A DNA stretch of 64,000 nucleotides from Lysobacteraceae bacterium (GTDB lineage: Bacteria > Pseudomonadota > Gammaproteobacteria > Xanthomonadales > Xanthomonadaceae). The stretch lies in assembly GCA_031263725.1 (NCBI GenBank), contig JAISFF010000052.1:1-64000 (forward strand), in the 5' to 3' direction. A program made the position numbers and the translations under genes. Below are positions 39,521 to 49,059 of the stretch, piece by piece (position 1 is the stretch's first letter; every line of letters starts with the position of its first letter). The notes under the pieces were generated by a model, which ran no database searches, was not told where the DNA came from, and worked only from the letters and a program-made list of their open reading frames with translations.

Positions 39521-39817
39521 TTACATCCGCGTGATGACCTTCGACTGGCCAGCCGGCTCGCCACAGGCGGCATTGGTGCCGGCGCTGGTGATGACGTAAC
39601 CGGGCGGGATCGGCGACTGGCTGCACACCGTCTCGGTGGCGGCCGGCGTCTTGACCAGATAAGCGCCGTAGTTGCACTGCGCCGCATCGGTCTCACCGAC
39701 GATCACCTGCTCGGCGGAAACGACCTGTCCTTTGCACACCACTTCGGCATCGGACTGGGCGAAAGCGCCAAAGGAGACACTGGCCAATGCGATCAAGAGA
39801 ACATTACGGATTTTCAT
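39521..39817 (-). CDS. small exported cysteine-containing protein
   Basis: A 98-residue protein. Signal peptide MKIRNVLLIALASVSFGAFA is cleaved before QSDAEV. The ~78-residue mature part contains four Cys (VVCKGQ, AAQCNY, TVCSQS, AACGEP), which could form two disulfides in the periplasm, and ends VITRM. I do not recognise the family. It is convergent with the NRDE gene, with no neighbours on its strand. Confidence 0.7.
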   Translation of the reverse strand: MKIRNVLLIALASVSFGAFAQSDAEVVCKGQVVSAEQVIVGETDAAQCNYGAYLVKTPAATETVCSQSPIPPGYVITSAGTNAACGEPAGQSKVITRM

Positions 39818-40224
39818 TTATCTACCCTGCATTTCATACATTTGTGGACTATCTCCAATCCCCTTCCGCGCATCGGGCAACGAGAACGGCGGGAAGTCTC
39901 TCTTCGATAATGACCCTGATCGGCACTTTTCCGTCGAACCGTCCAAAGCGCTTTCGACGTTACCGATACAAATCCGCCGTCACAAGGAATTGAATCACAT
40001 CCTGGTAATTTGGATTTCGTTTCCGCAAAACGGCCGTCTATTCAGCTTGATCGGCCCCGATATTCTCCAACGACAGATCCGCTGCGGTCCCTGCGAATCC
40101 CGCTTGCCCGTACCCGCGGCCTCTGTCGCCGCGCCTTTGCCGATATGCCGTCAACGCGCGACAATGCCCGCTTCCACTATGCCCCCGCCATAACGGCACC
40201 GTTTTTCATCCTGGAGGACTCCCC
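39818..40224. other. 407-bp divergent promoter region upstream of icd
   Basis: Region between the small exported protein and icd. No gene is evident. The icd ATG at 40225 follows a GGAGGA ribosome site (CTGGAGGACTCCCC). I could not assign a promoter with confidence. Confidence 0.5.
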
Positions 40225-41556
40225 ATGGCAGAACCCGTACTTGCGCCGCCGGCCGCCGGCGAGAAGATCATCATCGCCAATGGCAAGCTCGATGTGCCGA
40301 GCAATCCGATCATTCCGTTCATCGAAGGCGACGGCACTGGCCCGGATATCTGGCGCGCTTCGGTACGGGTACTGGACGCGGCCGTCGCCAAGGCCTATGG
40401 CAACAAGCGCAAGATCCACTGGATGGAGGTCTTCGCCGGCGAAAAAGCGAACAACGAGTTCGGCAGCTGGCTGCCCGATTCCACTGTCGAGGCATGCCGC
40501 AACTACCTGGTCAGCATCAAGGGACCGTTGACGACACCGGTCGGCGGCGGCATCCGCTCGCTGAACGTGGCGCTGCGGCAGATGCTGGACCTGTACGTCT
40601 GCCTGCGCCCGGTGCGCTGGTTCGAGGGCGTGCCTTCGCCGGTCAAGAAGCCAGGCGATGTGGACATGGTGATCTTCCGCGAGAACACCGAGGACATCTA
40701 CGCCGGCGTCGAGTGGGCCGCCGGTTCGGAGGAAGCACAGAAGATGCTGGACTTCATCGCCCGCGAATTCCCGCAACCGTACGGCAAGATCCGCTTCGGC
40801 ACCCAGCAAAAGGTCGATGAGTGGCAGAAGACGCTGGAGCAGAGCGTCGGCGAGCCGATCCGCAAGCTCGGCATCGAAGTGGGCATCGGCATCAAGCCGG
40901 TCAGCCATCTGGGCACCGAGCGCCTGGTCTACAGCGCCATCGAGTACGCCATCGCCAACAAGCGCAAGTCGGTGACGCTGGTGCACAAGGGCAACATCAT
41001 GAAGTTCACCGAAGGCGCGTTCCGCGACTGGGGCTACCAGATCGCACGCGAAGCCTTCGGCGCGGTCGCGCTCGATGGCGGCCCGTGGCACGTGATTCCG
41101 CAAGGCAAACCGGGCGCGGGCCTGGTCATCAAGGACGCCATCGCCGATGCGTTCCTGCAGCAGATCCTGCTGCGTCCGCGCGAATACGATGTCTGCGCCA
41201 CGCTGAACCTCAATGGCGACTACCTGTCCGACGCGCTGGCCGCGCAGGTCGGCGGCATCGGCATCGCCCCAGGCGCCAACATCAACTATGTGACCGGCCA
41301 CGCCGTGTTCGAGGCCACCCACGGCACCGCGCCGAAGTACGCCGACTTGGACAAGGTCAATCCGGGCTCGATGATCCTGTCCGGCGAGATGATGCTGCGC
41401 TACATGGGCTGGACCGAGGCGGCGGACGCGATCATCTCCGGCATGGACAAGGCCATCGCCAGCAAGCGCGTCACTTACGATTTCGCCCGTCTGATGGAGG
41501 GTGCGACCGAAGTGAAGTGCAGCGAGTTCGCCGACGAGATCATCAAGTATTTGTAA
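40225..41556 (+). CDS. icd: NADP-dependent isocitrate dehydrogenase
   Basis: A 443-residue TCA-cycle enzyme that oxidises isocitrate to 2-oxoglutarate. It follows the E. coli Icd pattern: [20 protein letters not shown], the substrate Ser in [13 protein letters not shown] (the AceK phosphorylation site in E. coli), [66 protein letters not shown] and HGTAPKYAD, whose Lys-Tyr favours NADP over NAD. A strong terminator follows, so it is monocistronic. Confidence 0.96.
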   Translation: MAEPVLAPPAAGEKIIIANGKLDVPSNPIIPFIEGDGTGPDIWRASVRVLDAAVAKAYGNKRKIHWMEVFAGEKANNEFGSWLPDSTVEACRNYLVSIKGPLTTPVGGGIRSLNVALRQMLDLYVCLRPVRWFEGVPSPVKKPGDVDMVIFRENTEDIYAGVEWAAGSEEAQKMLDFIAREFPQPYGKIRFGTQQKVDEWQKTLEQSVGEPIRKLGIEVGIGIKPVSHLGTERLVYSAIEYAIANKRKSVTLVHKGNIMKFTEGAFRDWGYQIAREAFGAVALDGGPWHVIPQGKPGAGLVIKDAIADAFLQQILLRPREYDVCATLNLNGDYLSDALAAQVGGIGIAPGANINYVTGHAVFEATHGTAPKYADLDKVNPGSMILSGEMMLRYMGWTEAADAIISGMDKAIASKRVTYDFARLMEGATEVKCSEFADEIIKYL

Positions 41557-41580
41557 TGCGCGGATGATTCGGTTGTACTG

Positions 41581-41611
41581 AAAGACAGGGTGGACATGCC
41601 CTGTCTTTTTT
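41581..41611 (+). terminator. intrinsic terminator of icd
   Basis: AAAGACAGGG / CCCTGTCTTT form a 10-bp stem around TGGACATG, running straight into six Ts, 25 bases past the icd stop. Confidence 0.93.
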
Positions 41612-41635
41612 GACCCGGAAAACAGGTGGGGTTGT

Positions 41636-42295
41636 ATGAATTTCATGTCTTTGTTCGAACGGCACGTCGGAACGGTGACGGCACGACAGACGCGCTTCGC
41701 CGACTTCCTGGGCGATGACTACGAGTGGAACGCCGATCTCGCCGAAGGCGTCATCGTCTTCAACCACACAACCACTTACCCTATCCAGTTGCTCGGCTCG
41801 GAATCGGAGACCGACCACCATTGGCTATGGGCCTGGGCCAACGATGGGCTGAGCCGGTTCGACAAGGTCCAGCGTTTCAGCGAGCAGTTGCGCCGCTTCG
41901 GCCAGGACCATGAAGTGGGGGCTTTCACCAATCCGGGCTTTCCCGTCACGGAGACCATCAACGGACACACCCTGGCCATACTCTGTACCGGGGTCGAGAA
42001 ATGGTCCTGTTACCTCCGTGGCCCCTATGACGGCGGTGCGATTTTCTGTCTGGTGCAGGATCTGCCGGATACGCTGTTCACACCCCTCACGCTGAAGGAG
42101 ACCCTGTCGACGGTGGAGCTGGTTGTTTCGACCTTCGAAGGAATACGTCATCGGAACATGCTGGAACATTTCCTTGCCGACCAGGGATTCGAACTGGAAC
42201 CGGATGGCATCCGCTTGCGCGCTGTCCGCGACAACGATTTCCTGGTCGCCCGTTTCGACGAGCAGGAAAGGCTGGTGGAATGCAGACGGAACTGA
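41636..42295 (+). CDS. DUF6882-like protein of unknown function
   Basis: A 219-residue cytosolic protein without signal or membrane segments. The N-terminal half has the HHWLWAWAN pattern (here DHHWLWAWANDGLSRFD), preceded by VIVFNHTTTYPIQLLGSES, which resembles the DUF6882 family from memory. The C-terminal half is predicted alpha/beta (STFEGIRHRNMLEHFLADQG). No pathway link is visible. It starts 24 bases after the icd terminator and stands alone; start context GTTGT is poor. Confidence 0.65.
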   Translation: MNFMSLFERHVGTVTARQTRFADFLGDDYEWNADLAEGVIVFNHTTTYPIQLLGSESETDHHWLWAWANDGLSRFDKVQRFSEQLRRFGQDHEVGAFTNPGFPVTETINGHTLAILCTGVEKWSCYLRGPYDGGAIFCLVQDLPDTLFTPLTLKETLSTVELVVSTFEGIRHRNMLEHFLADQGFELEPDGIRLRAVRDNDFLVARFDEQERLVECRRN

Positions 42296-42762
42296 AGCCT
42301 TGATCGTGGATACCGGCCGGGAGGTCGATGAAGCCACGGTACGAGACGGCGACCGTTTCCGGCGAGAGCGATCCGACCGCCATATCGGCATTACCACCGA
42401 TATTCCACGCCGAGCGGTCCACCGTGATAGCGATACCGACGCCGCCGCCCGCAAGCACGCCTTCCGCCTACAACGACCACCGCCGTCCAATCGAGCCGAC
42501 CATGCTCGCCTTCATTTCCGCAGATTCCTGGCCGTCCCGTCCCGTTGCATTTCTCCATCGAATGCCAGGCCATCGGATGCGTCATGGATCGGAAGTCGTC
42601 GGTTTCTCCGGGAACCCGTTGAATATGAATCAAAACCCGTGGACTTCGCCTATCGGATTCCCGGTCGATTCACTGTGTCATCGGCCTCGGATTTCCATCG
42701 TGGGGCCTGATGCGACTGTCATGAAATGCGCCTTTCCCTCATATTCGCACAGGCCATCCCAC
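42296..42762. other. 467-bp gap between the DUF6882-like gene and plsB; possible gene remnant
   Basis: No intact gene seen. A minus-strand frame near 42330-42450 reads GGGVGIAITVDRSAWNIGGN then ADMAVGSLSPETVAVSYRGF, which has a protein-like, beta-rich composition like the end of an exported or surface protein, but it lacks a start and is interrupted. I would not name it. Confidence 0.35.
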
Positions 42763-45396
42763 TCAGGCTGAATCCTTCGGAGCCTGCGCATCCGCGGATG
42801 TCTCGCTCCCGTTCCCGATCCGGGCGGTCGCTTCCGGACTGATGCGCTCGATGGTGTGGCGCAACTCGCGGCCCAGGATGAACTTCGCATCCTTGGCCAG
42901 CGTATTGAGCTGCTCATCGAACAGCAATTTGTTGTTCTCGTCCGGCCACACCAGTTTCAGCTCGCGCAGTTTCTGGATGAATCCACGGAACAGGCTTTTG
43001 TCGAAGAACTCGGGCGCCGCCTGCGCATACAACAGGCTCAGGCGTTGCGCGGCCTGCTGGCAAAGGCTTTCAAGTTCGGTCGCGCCCAGTTTGCCGGGAC
43101 CGTTTTTCACCAGCACCGAGATGGTGATGTAGTAGCGTTCGAACGCCTGTTGCAGGGAGTAGCCGATCGCGCGCAACCGGAAGACTTCATCGTCCTGGCT
43201 CTGGCTGCGGTAGATGCTGATCCCGTCCTCGGTCCTGCTGCTCTGCAAAAGCCCTTCGCGAACGAACAATGCGATGGTGCGTTCGATCCGTTCGGCGAAC
43301 TCGTCGCCACTCCATGGCAGGAACAATTCCGCCTGCAGGAACGGATACATGCTGCGGCCGACCTGGACCAGCGTGCGCTGATACATGCGACGGCTGTTCT
43401 GGAAACAGCAGGCCACCCACGACAAAGTGGTGAAAAGGTGCAGCACATTGTTGCGGAAATAGCTGAGCAGGACCGCGTTTTCCTCATCCACCCGCAGTAT
43501 GTCGCCCAGCGGGTGCTTGACCCGGTTCAGCATGCCGATCTCCTCGGCGTGGGCGATGATTTCCTCCGGCGAATGCGGCGTCACGGTGACGCGATCGGAA
43601 TAGGGCAGTTCGGCCAGGACGATCTTGTTCAAGGCGATCTGCGCGATCAGATCCGATTCGCTCATCGCCCGCTTGGGCGTGGACAGCAACGCCAGCGCCA
43701 GCAGGTTGATCGGATTGACATCGGCGGCGCGGTTGATGTTGACCTGGATTTTATCCGCCAGCACATTGGTGGTCCTGGAAAGCCAGGTCGGCTTTTCTTC
43801 CTCCGGCACTGCTTCGCCATTCCATTCCGGAGCATGTTCCGCCAGCATCCGGTCGAGATGGATGGTCTCGCCGAAGTTGACCACCACTTGGCCGTAATTG
43901 GATCGCAATACCCTGGGAATGCTTGTGATCAGCTGCCAGATCGACTCCTTCTCCTTGGGCTTGCCGGACAGCTCGTCCAGATAACTGCGTCCCTCCATAA
44001 GCTTTTCGTAACCGATGTAGACCGGCTGAAACAGAACCGGGCGGGTCGGTTGGCGCAGGAAAGCACGAATCGTCATCGAGATCATGCCACCCTTGGGCTG
44101 CATCAGACGACCCGTGCGCGAACGCCCGCCCTCGACGAAATACTCGATCGAATAGCCGCCGGCCACCAACCGGGCGACATACTCGGACAGCACCGCCGAG
44201 TACAGCATGTTGCCGCGGATGCTGCGGCGGATGAAGAACGCACCGCCCTTGCGCAGCAGCGTCCCCACCACGGGCAGATTGAGGTTGATGCCGGCCACGA
44301 TGTGCGGCGGCACGGTACCGCGCTCGTACAGCAGATAGGACAGCAGCAGATAGTCCATGTGGCTGCGATGGCTGGGCACGTAGATGACTTCGTGACCGGG
44401 CGCTTCGGCCTTCAGCTTTTCCAGGTGATGCACCAGGACGCCACGATAGATCCGGTTCCAGATCGGCTTGAGGATGAAGCTCGCCGAGCGCACCACCGGG
44501 TGCGAGAAGTCGGCCGCGATTTCGCAGGCATAGGAGTGTGCCTTCTTCCAGGCGTCCTCCATCTTGCTGTTGTCGCGGCGCGCCTGATCGGCGACCGCCT
44601 CGCGCACCGAAGCCGCCGCCAGCACCTTGTCGATGAGCATGCGGCGGGTGGAAAGGTCGGGACCGATGACCGCCGCGCGGATGCGCCGGAAGTGCGTGCG
44701 CAGTACCCGCGAGAGTTTGCGCACGGTGCGCTCGGGCGGCAGTCCCTCATCGACGGTGGCGCGCAGCGATACGGGCTGCGCGAACCTGACGATCGTGCTG
44801 CGGCCATTCAACAGGATCGCGAGCAGCCGGCGGAAACGACCGACGATGACCCAGTTTTCCGAGAACAGCACGGAGAACCAGCCGCTGTTCCGGTCCGGCG
44901 CCCGGCCCACGAAGATCGACACCGGCACCAGTCGCACATCCATTTCCGGATGCGCGCGATGCGCCCGCAGAAGCTTGGCCAGCGAATCCGAGTAACTGCG
45001 GGCGACATGCATTTCCGGGATCAGCGCGTTGTTGTTGCGCCGCGACAGCGCCAGATAGGCGCGTTTGCGCCCGATCGGATCGCCCGGCAGCGGAATCAAC
45101 GCCGATGGCAGACCCGCCTGTCGGCAAGCCTTTTCCAGGATCAGCGCATTCGACAGACCATAGTCTTCCAGCACATAACAGACCGATTGCCCATCGGTGT
45201 ATTTGGCCGGATCTTCCGGCTCGACCTTCAGTTCGAGCCAAGGATCGACCAGCCAGCCGAGGAAGCGCGCCCAGAGCGGCCGCTTGGCCTGGCGTCCGAC
45301 GGGCGGGCGCGGCGGCGGCGAAGCCTCGCCCCCGGAGGGAGCCATGCCCATGGACGGCGCTTCATCCGGGAACGGCAAAGGATTCTGTTCAGGCAT
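42763..45396 (-). CDS. plsB: glycerol-3-phosphate 1-O-acyltransferase PlsB
   Basis: An 877-residue inner-membrane-associated enzyme that makes lysophosphatidic acid, the first step of phospholipid synthesis. The acyltransferase motifs are intact: HRSHMDYLLLSYLL (HX4D, near residue 343), GAFFIRRSIRGNMLYSAVL, YFVEGGRSRTGRLMQPKGG and the RPVLFQPVYIGYEKLMEG block. Length is slightly above E. coli PlsB (807), mainly from a Pro-rich N-terminus (FPDEAPSMGMAPSGGEASPP). ATG at 45396 lies 14 bases after the lipoprotein gene, so the two form an operon. Confidence 0.94.
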   Translation of the reverse strand: MPEQNPLPFPDEAPSMGMAPSGGEASPPPRPPVGRQAKRPLWARFLGWLVDPWLELKVEPEDPAKYTDGQSVCYVLEDYGLSNALILEKACRQAGLPSALIPLPGDPIGRKRAYLALSRRNNNALIPEMHVARSYSDSLAKLLRAHRAHPEMDVRLVPVSIFVGRAPDRNSGWFSVLFSENWVIVGRFRRLLAILLNGRSTIVRFAQPVSLRATVDEGLPPERTVRKLSRVLRTHFRRIRAAVIGPDLSTRRMLIDKVLAAASVREAVADQARRDNSKMEDAWKKAHSYACEIAADFSHPVVRSASFILKPIWNRIYRGVLVHHLEKLKAEAPGHEVIYVPSHRSHMDYLLLSYLLYERGTVPPHIVAGINLNLPVVGTLLRKGGAFFIRRSIRGNMLYSAVLSEYVARLVAGGYSIEYFVEGGRSRTGRLMQPKGGMISMTIRAFLRQPTRPVLFQPVYIGYEKLMEGRSYLDELSGKPKEKESIWQLITSIPRVLRSNYGQVVVNFGETIHLDRMLAEHAPEWNGEAVPEEEKPTWLSRTTNVLADKIQVNINRAADVNPINLLALALLSTPKRAMSESDLIAQIALNKIVLAELPYSDRVTVTPHSPEEIIAHAEEIGMLNRVKHPLGDILRVDEENAVLLSYFRNNVLHLFTTLSWVACCFQNSRRMYQRTLVQVGRSMYPFLQAELFLPWSGDEFAERIERTIALFVREGLLQSSRTEDGISIYRSQSQDDEVFRLRAIGYSLQQAFERYYITISVLVKNGPGKLGATELESLCQQAAQRLSLLYAQAAPEFFDKSLFRGFIQKLRELKLVWPDENNKLLFDEQLNTLAKDAKFILGRELRHTIERISPEATARIGNGSETSADAQAPKDSA

Positions 45397-45410
45397 CCTT
45401 GCATTATCAC

Positions 45411-46343
45411 CTAGTCGACGGACTTCAGGCCCGAAATCGGTATCAACGAATGCTCCGGCTCGTCGTCGTCGCTTTCGACACGGCGCTCGGCGCGTTGCAG
45501 GTAGCCTTCCAGATACCAGCGTCCCTCCACGTGCCGCAGTTCGACCGTGGTATCGACGACCTGTTCTCCCAATGGATAACGGATCCTGACCAGAGCGTTG
45601 TCGCCCGTTTCCTCGACCAGGTTGATTTGCAGTTGGGTGAATGCCCGGTCCAGATCGAGACCGTAGTCGGCCAGGGTGGCTTTGATCTCGCCGATGAAGG
45701 GTCCCATCCTGCGAAGGCTGTTCTCCATACCTTCCCGCTGGAGATCTTCTTCCGTATACAGGCCGACCGCCTGCGCGGCGCTTGTCAGCCGGGAGATGGC
45801 CGCGTAGGCGCGCCTTGGATCGGCCAGCGGCGCTTGCGCGCCCCATCCACTGACGGCCCGGAGCACCTGGATATGGTGCTCGCGCTCGCGCTGGCTGTAG
45901 CCGGGTTCGCTGCGCAGGTACTGGACTCCGAACAGACCCAAGGTACGGACCGCATCATGCAATTCCGCCTCCTGGCCGATGAACTGGCGATCGAACCCAC
46001 GCCGCAGCCGCTCTCCCGCGCCGGGAGCCGACAGGGCTTCCAGCAATGGCAGGAACTGGTCGTGCATCGGCAATTCGGTCAGCGGCCAATAATTTTCGCC
46101 TTCCCGCCAGGAGGCCTCCAATCGCTGGTAGTCCGCCGCCGGCAATGCGGTCCGGGCGAAACCGAGCAGATCGTCGTCGTGAAGATGCCCGGCCAGAGTC
46201 CGGACCAGTTCCACCGGTTCGCCGCCGCCGCTCGACATGGCGTTATCGGAACCCTGGTTACGACAACCCGTCAGCGCTAATGCCGCCACACAGAAGAAGG
46301 CGACGACGACTCGCGCGCCGGATTGGCGTAACGATGGTTTCAT
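45411..46343 (-). CDS. lipoprotein upstream of plsB
   Basis: A 310-residue protein starting MKPSLRQSGARVVVAFFCVA with lipobox L-T-G-C near residue 27, so it is lipid-anchored, probably to the outer membrane. The body is mostly helical (ERLRRGFDRQFIGQEAELHD and onward) with a C-terminal beta part resembling a small NTF2-like fold (NALVRIRYPLGEQVVDTTVE, then GRWYLEGYLQ). I do not recognise the family. Coupling to plsB hints at envelope maintenance but nothing more specific. Confidence 0.72.
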   Translation of the reverse strand: MKPSLRQSGARVVVAFFCVAALALTGCRNQGSDNAMSSGGGEPVELVRTLAGHLHDDDLLGFARTALPAADYQRLEASWREGENYWPLTELPMHDQFLPLLEALSAPGAGERLRRGFDRQFIGQEAELHDAVRTLGLFGVQYLRSEPGYSQREREHHIQVLRAVSGWGAQAPLADPRRAYAAISRLTSAAQAVGLYTEEDLQREGMENSLRRMGPFIGEIKATLADYGLDLDRAFTQLQINLVEETGDNALVRIRYPLGEQVVDTTVELRHVEGRWYLEGYLQRAERRVESDDDEPEHSLIPISGLKSVD

Positions 46344-46430
46344 CAGCAGAACTTTACCCTCAAGTTCGACCCCGGAAGTTTGGCTGCGGGCCTGTCATTG
46401 AGCAAGCCCCGCCAGGTCTCGATTTCGGGC

Positions 46431-46455
46431 AAAAGAAAGGAGGCCGAAGCCTCCT
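46431..46455 (-). terminator. intrinsic terminator of pyrF
   Basis: On the minus strand AGGAGGC-TTCG-GCCTCCT forms a 7-bp stem with a UUCG tetraloop followed by TTCTTTTG. It lies ~120 bases past the pyrF stop. A second hairpin (CCAGTCG-TTC-CGACTGG, 46503-46519) lies between. Confidence 0.7.
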
Positions 46456-46575
46456 GAAATTCCGGCGGGGCCGGAGGACTAGCGCGTTTTGGCACACAAC
46501 AACCAGTCGTTCCGACTGGACGGCAGCCATACTAACCTTCGTTAAATATTAATGCAACGCTTGAATTTAGTTTAT

Positions 46576-47319
46576 TTAACTATTTGATATTGCTTGAAAT
46601 ATTTTTTCCTGAATGGCTCTGGCCGCCGCTCGGGGATCGGCAGCCAGGCGAATCGGCCGCCCCACCACGATGGCGTCGGCACCATTGCGGAACGCTTCCG
46701 CCACCCCGACTGTACGCTTCTGATCGTCGCCCACCGGCCCGTCCAGGCGTATTCCCGGACAGATGATGTTGAAATCCCGGCCCACCGCCGCCCGCAGCGC
46801 CGCCGCTTCCAGACCGGATGCAATGACCCCGTCGATACCCGCAGCCTGCGCGGCCAAAGCCCGTTGCACCACCATCCGGTCCGGCCCCAGCGCTATCCCG
46901 AGCGCCTTCAGATCATCGCGGTCCATCGAAGTCAGCACCGTCACCGCCAGCAACCGCATATCGCCCCGCTTGGCCGCCGCCGCCGCCTCCATCATCGCGG
47001 CATGCCAGCCATGAATCGTGCAAAACGTCACTGGCCAGCGCGACAGCCCCTCGATTGCCGCCGCGACCGTGGCGGGAATGTCAAAGAACTTGAGATCGAC
47101 AAAGATCCGTTTGCCGCGCTCGCTCAGTTCATCCATGACCCGGAAATACTCGCCCGATGCCAACAGCTCCATGCCGATCTTGTAGAACGAAACAGAATCT
47201 CCCAGCCGATCCACCCAATCCCGGGCTTCTGCCTGGTCATGGACATCGAGCGCAAAAATCAAGCGCTCGTGTGGCTGCAGATCGAGCTTGTGACCTTCGG
47301 TTCCGGCTGAGGCATGCAT
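46576..47319 (-). CDS. pyrF: orotidine-5'-phosphate decarboxylase
   Basis: A 247-residue TIM-barrel enzyme that makes UMP. Hallmarks are [30 protein letters not shown], the catalytic Lys-Asp cluster in [35 protein letters not shown] and the phosphate site [12 protein letters not shown]. The start at 47319 ([10 protein letters not shown]) is preferred; the longer frame upstream is Gly-rich. The last ~15 codons and the following 100 bp are unusually AT-rich for this genome. Confidence 0.95.
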   Translation of the reverse strand: MHASAGTEGHKLDLQPHERLIFALDVHDQAEARDWVDRLGDSVSFYKIGMELLASGEYFRVMDELSERGKRIFVDLKFFDIPATVAAAIEGLSRWPVTFCTIHGWHAAMMEAAAAAKRGDMRLLAVTVLTSMDRDDLKALGIALGPDRMVVQRALAAQAAGIDGVIASGLEAAALRAAVGRDFNIICPGIRLDGPVGDDQKRTVGVAEAFRNGADAIVVGRPIRLAADPRAAARAIQEKIFQAISNS

Positions 47320-47572
47320 TGCGGTCTCTCCAGTAGTCGGCGCTACATGATATTCGCCCGCCGGGTCACCGGCACCCCTGGACGGTCCACCTGTGCCGGA
47401 GCCGTCCATTCCGTGTCCGTACAAGGCAGAAGCAGCGTCCCTCATTGGACGCTTGGTTCCAGCGATGGATCACCTTTCCCACCATCCGTCTCGCCACTCG
47501 CTCGCCACCTGAAGCCAAAGCTTTCGCTGTCGCGCTATGCTGACCAGCGCATACCACGATCGATAACAAGCA

Positions 47573-48310
47573 ATGGAACAAGAAAACGACATCTCGACGC
47601 CCGCGTTGATGGTCTTGACCCCAGTGGAAGCCAGACTGCTCGGCTGCCTGATTGAAAAGGAAGCCACCACGCCGGACGTATACCCGTTGACGGTCAACTC
47701 TGCCCATTCCGCTGCCAATCAAAAAACCGCGCGCGACCCAGTCATGTCGCTCGACCTGGGCGAGGTCAATCATGCCTTGCGGCAATTGGAGCAGAAAGGG
47801 CTGGCAAAGCAAAGCTTCTCCACCCGCGCCGATCGCTATGAACACAGTGCCGAGCGGGCATTCAGCCTGCCGCAACAACAAGTCGTGCTGCTGGGACTGT
47901 TGCTGCTGCGCGGACCGCAGACGGTCCACGAACTGCTCGCGCGCAGCGAGCGTCTCTTCAAATTCAATGACGCCGAGGATATCCGGTACCATCTGGAACG
48001 GTTGATACAGCGGGAACCGGCGCTGGTGATCCTGGTATCTCGCGCTTCGGGACAGCGCGAGGATCGTTTCATGCATCTGCTGTGCGGCGCGGTCGACATA
48101 CAGGCGCTTCGCAATGCTTCCACTGGCGCGCCAGCGGTATCGGCGACAGCTGTACCGGAACTGGAGGCACGCATGGAAGCGCTGGAATCGGCGGTTGCCG
48201 CGTTGCGTGAACAGTTGATGCAACTCGCCATCTCGTTAGGCGCCGAGCTGAGCAAGGAAAGCGAGGGAAAAGACATCGCGGTTGCCGCGGATGAAGATGT
48301 TGCACAGTAA
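47573..48310 (+). CDS. yceH: YceH (DUF480) protein
   Basis: A 245-residue protein of the YceH family: two tandem winged-helix domains (LTPVEARLLGCLIEKEATTP, DVYPLTVNSAHSAANQKTAR, then VVLLGLLLLRGPQTVHELLA) followed by a short coiled coil (PELEARMEALESAVAALREQ). E. coli yceH is linked to membrane stress and virulence phenotypes, but the biochemical role is unknown. The C-terminus is acidic. Monocistronic with its own terminator. Confidence 0.9.
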   Translation: MEQENDISTPALMVLTPVEARLLGCLIEKEATTPDVYPLTVNSAHSAANQKTARDPVMSLDLGEVNHALRQLEQKGLAKQSFSTRADRYEHSAERAFSLPQQQVVLLGLLLLRGPQTVHELLARSERLFKFNDAEDIRYHLERLIQREPALVILVSRASGQREDRFMHLLCGAVDIQALRNASTGAPAVSATAVPELEARMEALESAVAALREQLMQLAISLGAELSKESEGKDIAVAADEDVAQ

Positions 48311-48335
48311 CGCCTCCAGCCGCTCCCGAAACCAT

Positions 48336-48369
48336 GAAACCCTGTCGGGATCGACAGGGTTTCCTTTTA
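48336..48369 (+). terminator. intrinsic terminator of yceH
   Basis: AAACCCTGTCG-GGAT-CGACAGGGTTT is an 11-bp perfect stem followed by CCTTTTA, 26 bases past the yceH stop. Its right arm touches the end of a small gene on the minus strand. Confidence 0.92.
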
Positions 48370-48531
48370 TGTCTTGCGAGTCGCACCGTCATGGCATGTA
48401 GGGAACAGCGCCGAAATCAGTCGCGCACCAAACCGTTCCTTGTCGATCACCACCGGTGGAAAAAACGCCACCGAATCCATCCATGACGATGGCAAACCGA
48501 TGTATTCGTTTCCATTCCACGATTGTTTCAT
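48367..48531 (-). CDS. 54-residue hypothetical protein coupled to a NADAR relic
   Basis: The ATG at 48531 overlaps the TGA of the NADAR remnant (TGATG arrangement), so both belonged to one operon. The product starts MKQSWNGNEYIGLPSSWMDS, continues with VAFFPPVVIDKERFGARL and ends CHDGATRKT. It has no signal or membrane segment and I know no family. With the NADAR gene broken it may no longer be translated well. Confidence 0.5.
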   Translation of the reverse strand: MKQSWNGNEYIGLPSSWMDSVAFFPPVVIDKERFGARLISALFPTCHDGATRKT

Positions 48532-48712
48532 CACGATCCCGCCATCTGTTCCCGCAATTGCGCTCGCACTTCCATCAGAGCGAAGCCAAGCATGTTCATT
48601 CCCTGCCAACGCCGGGAATCGGGACCATCTGGATGGTCGACCGCCAAGCCGATGCTCCAGATCCTGTCTTCCGGACTGGCTTCCTGCCAGAACCTGCGTA
48701 CCCGTGGACAAC
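48531..48712 (-). pseudogene. C-terminal relic of a NADAR (YbiA-like) gene
   Basis: The frame reads EASPEDRIWSIGLAVDHPDG, then RRWQGMNMLGFALMEVRAQL, the diagnostic end of the NADAR/YbiA family that acts on ADP-ribose-linked or riboflavin-pathway substrates. The preceding LLSTGTQVLA is in another frame, so a one-base shift separates them. Upstream of 48712 the gene is replaced by an inverted effector fragment; some 100 N-terminal residues are lost. NADAR proteins can reverse or handle NAD-derived modifications in conflict systems; here the gene is dead. Confidence 0.78.
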
Positions 48713-48714
48713 AG

Positions 48715-49020
48715 GCAGCGGCTTCGACCCGAACGATCTGGCGGCGATATTGGGCATCCAGTGGATGACGATCGACTTCTCCGCCAAGGACGGTGTGATA
48801 CCGGTGGTCACCCGGAATCTGCAACCGTCGACCGGCCGGGCTGGCCAGGCAAATGAAGATGGTCGCCAACGGCCCGGTGCTGATGGAGCTGGCGCAACCG
48901 GAGGCCATCGGGATGCCATTGCGAGGTTTCGAGATGCTGCCGGAAAGCGCCGGAGAAAGCGCATCCTGCTCGCCGTACTCGCAGACCATATGTTTGAAGC
49001 CGAAGTCGTTGCAGAAGTAG
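48715..49020 (+). pseudogene. X-Tfe fragment, plus-strand copy
   Basis: In two frames this reads FDPNDLAAILGIQWMTIDFS, then AKDGVIPVV, and after a ~4-base loss near 48825-48850 MKMVANGPVLMELAQPEAIG, MPLRGFEMLPESAGES and SPYSQTI, ending at TAG 49018-49020. It is homologous to the minus-strand segment at about 440-750, position by position. The frameshift and premature stop before the HExxH region make it a dead copy. It is joined at its left to a NADAR tail and at its right to an inverted N-terminal part of the same family. Confidence 0.75.
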
Positions 49021-49059
49021 TTGCTTGGAGAGCCTTGGAGTTTCCCGATCAGGGGACGA

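Noticed and set aside
42328-42771. Plus-strand frame between the DUF6882-like gene and plsB
   Set aside because: Pro/Ser/His-rich, no ribosome site, no family; the more protein-like signal is on the other strand and is itself interrupted.
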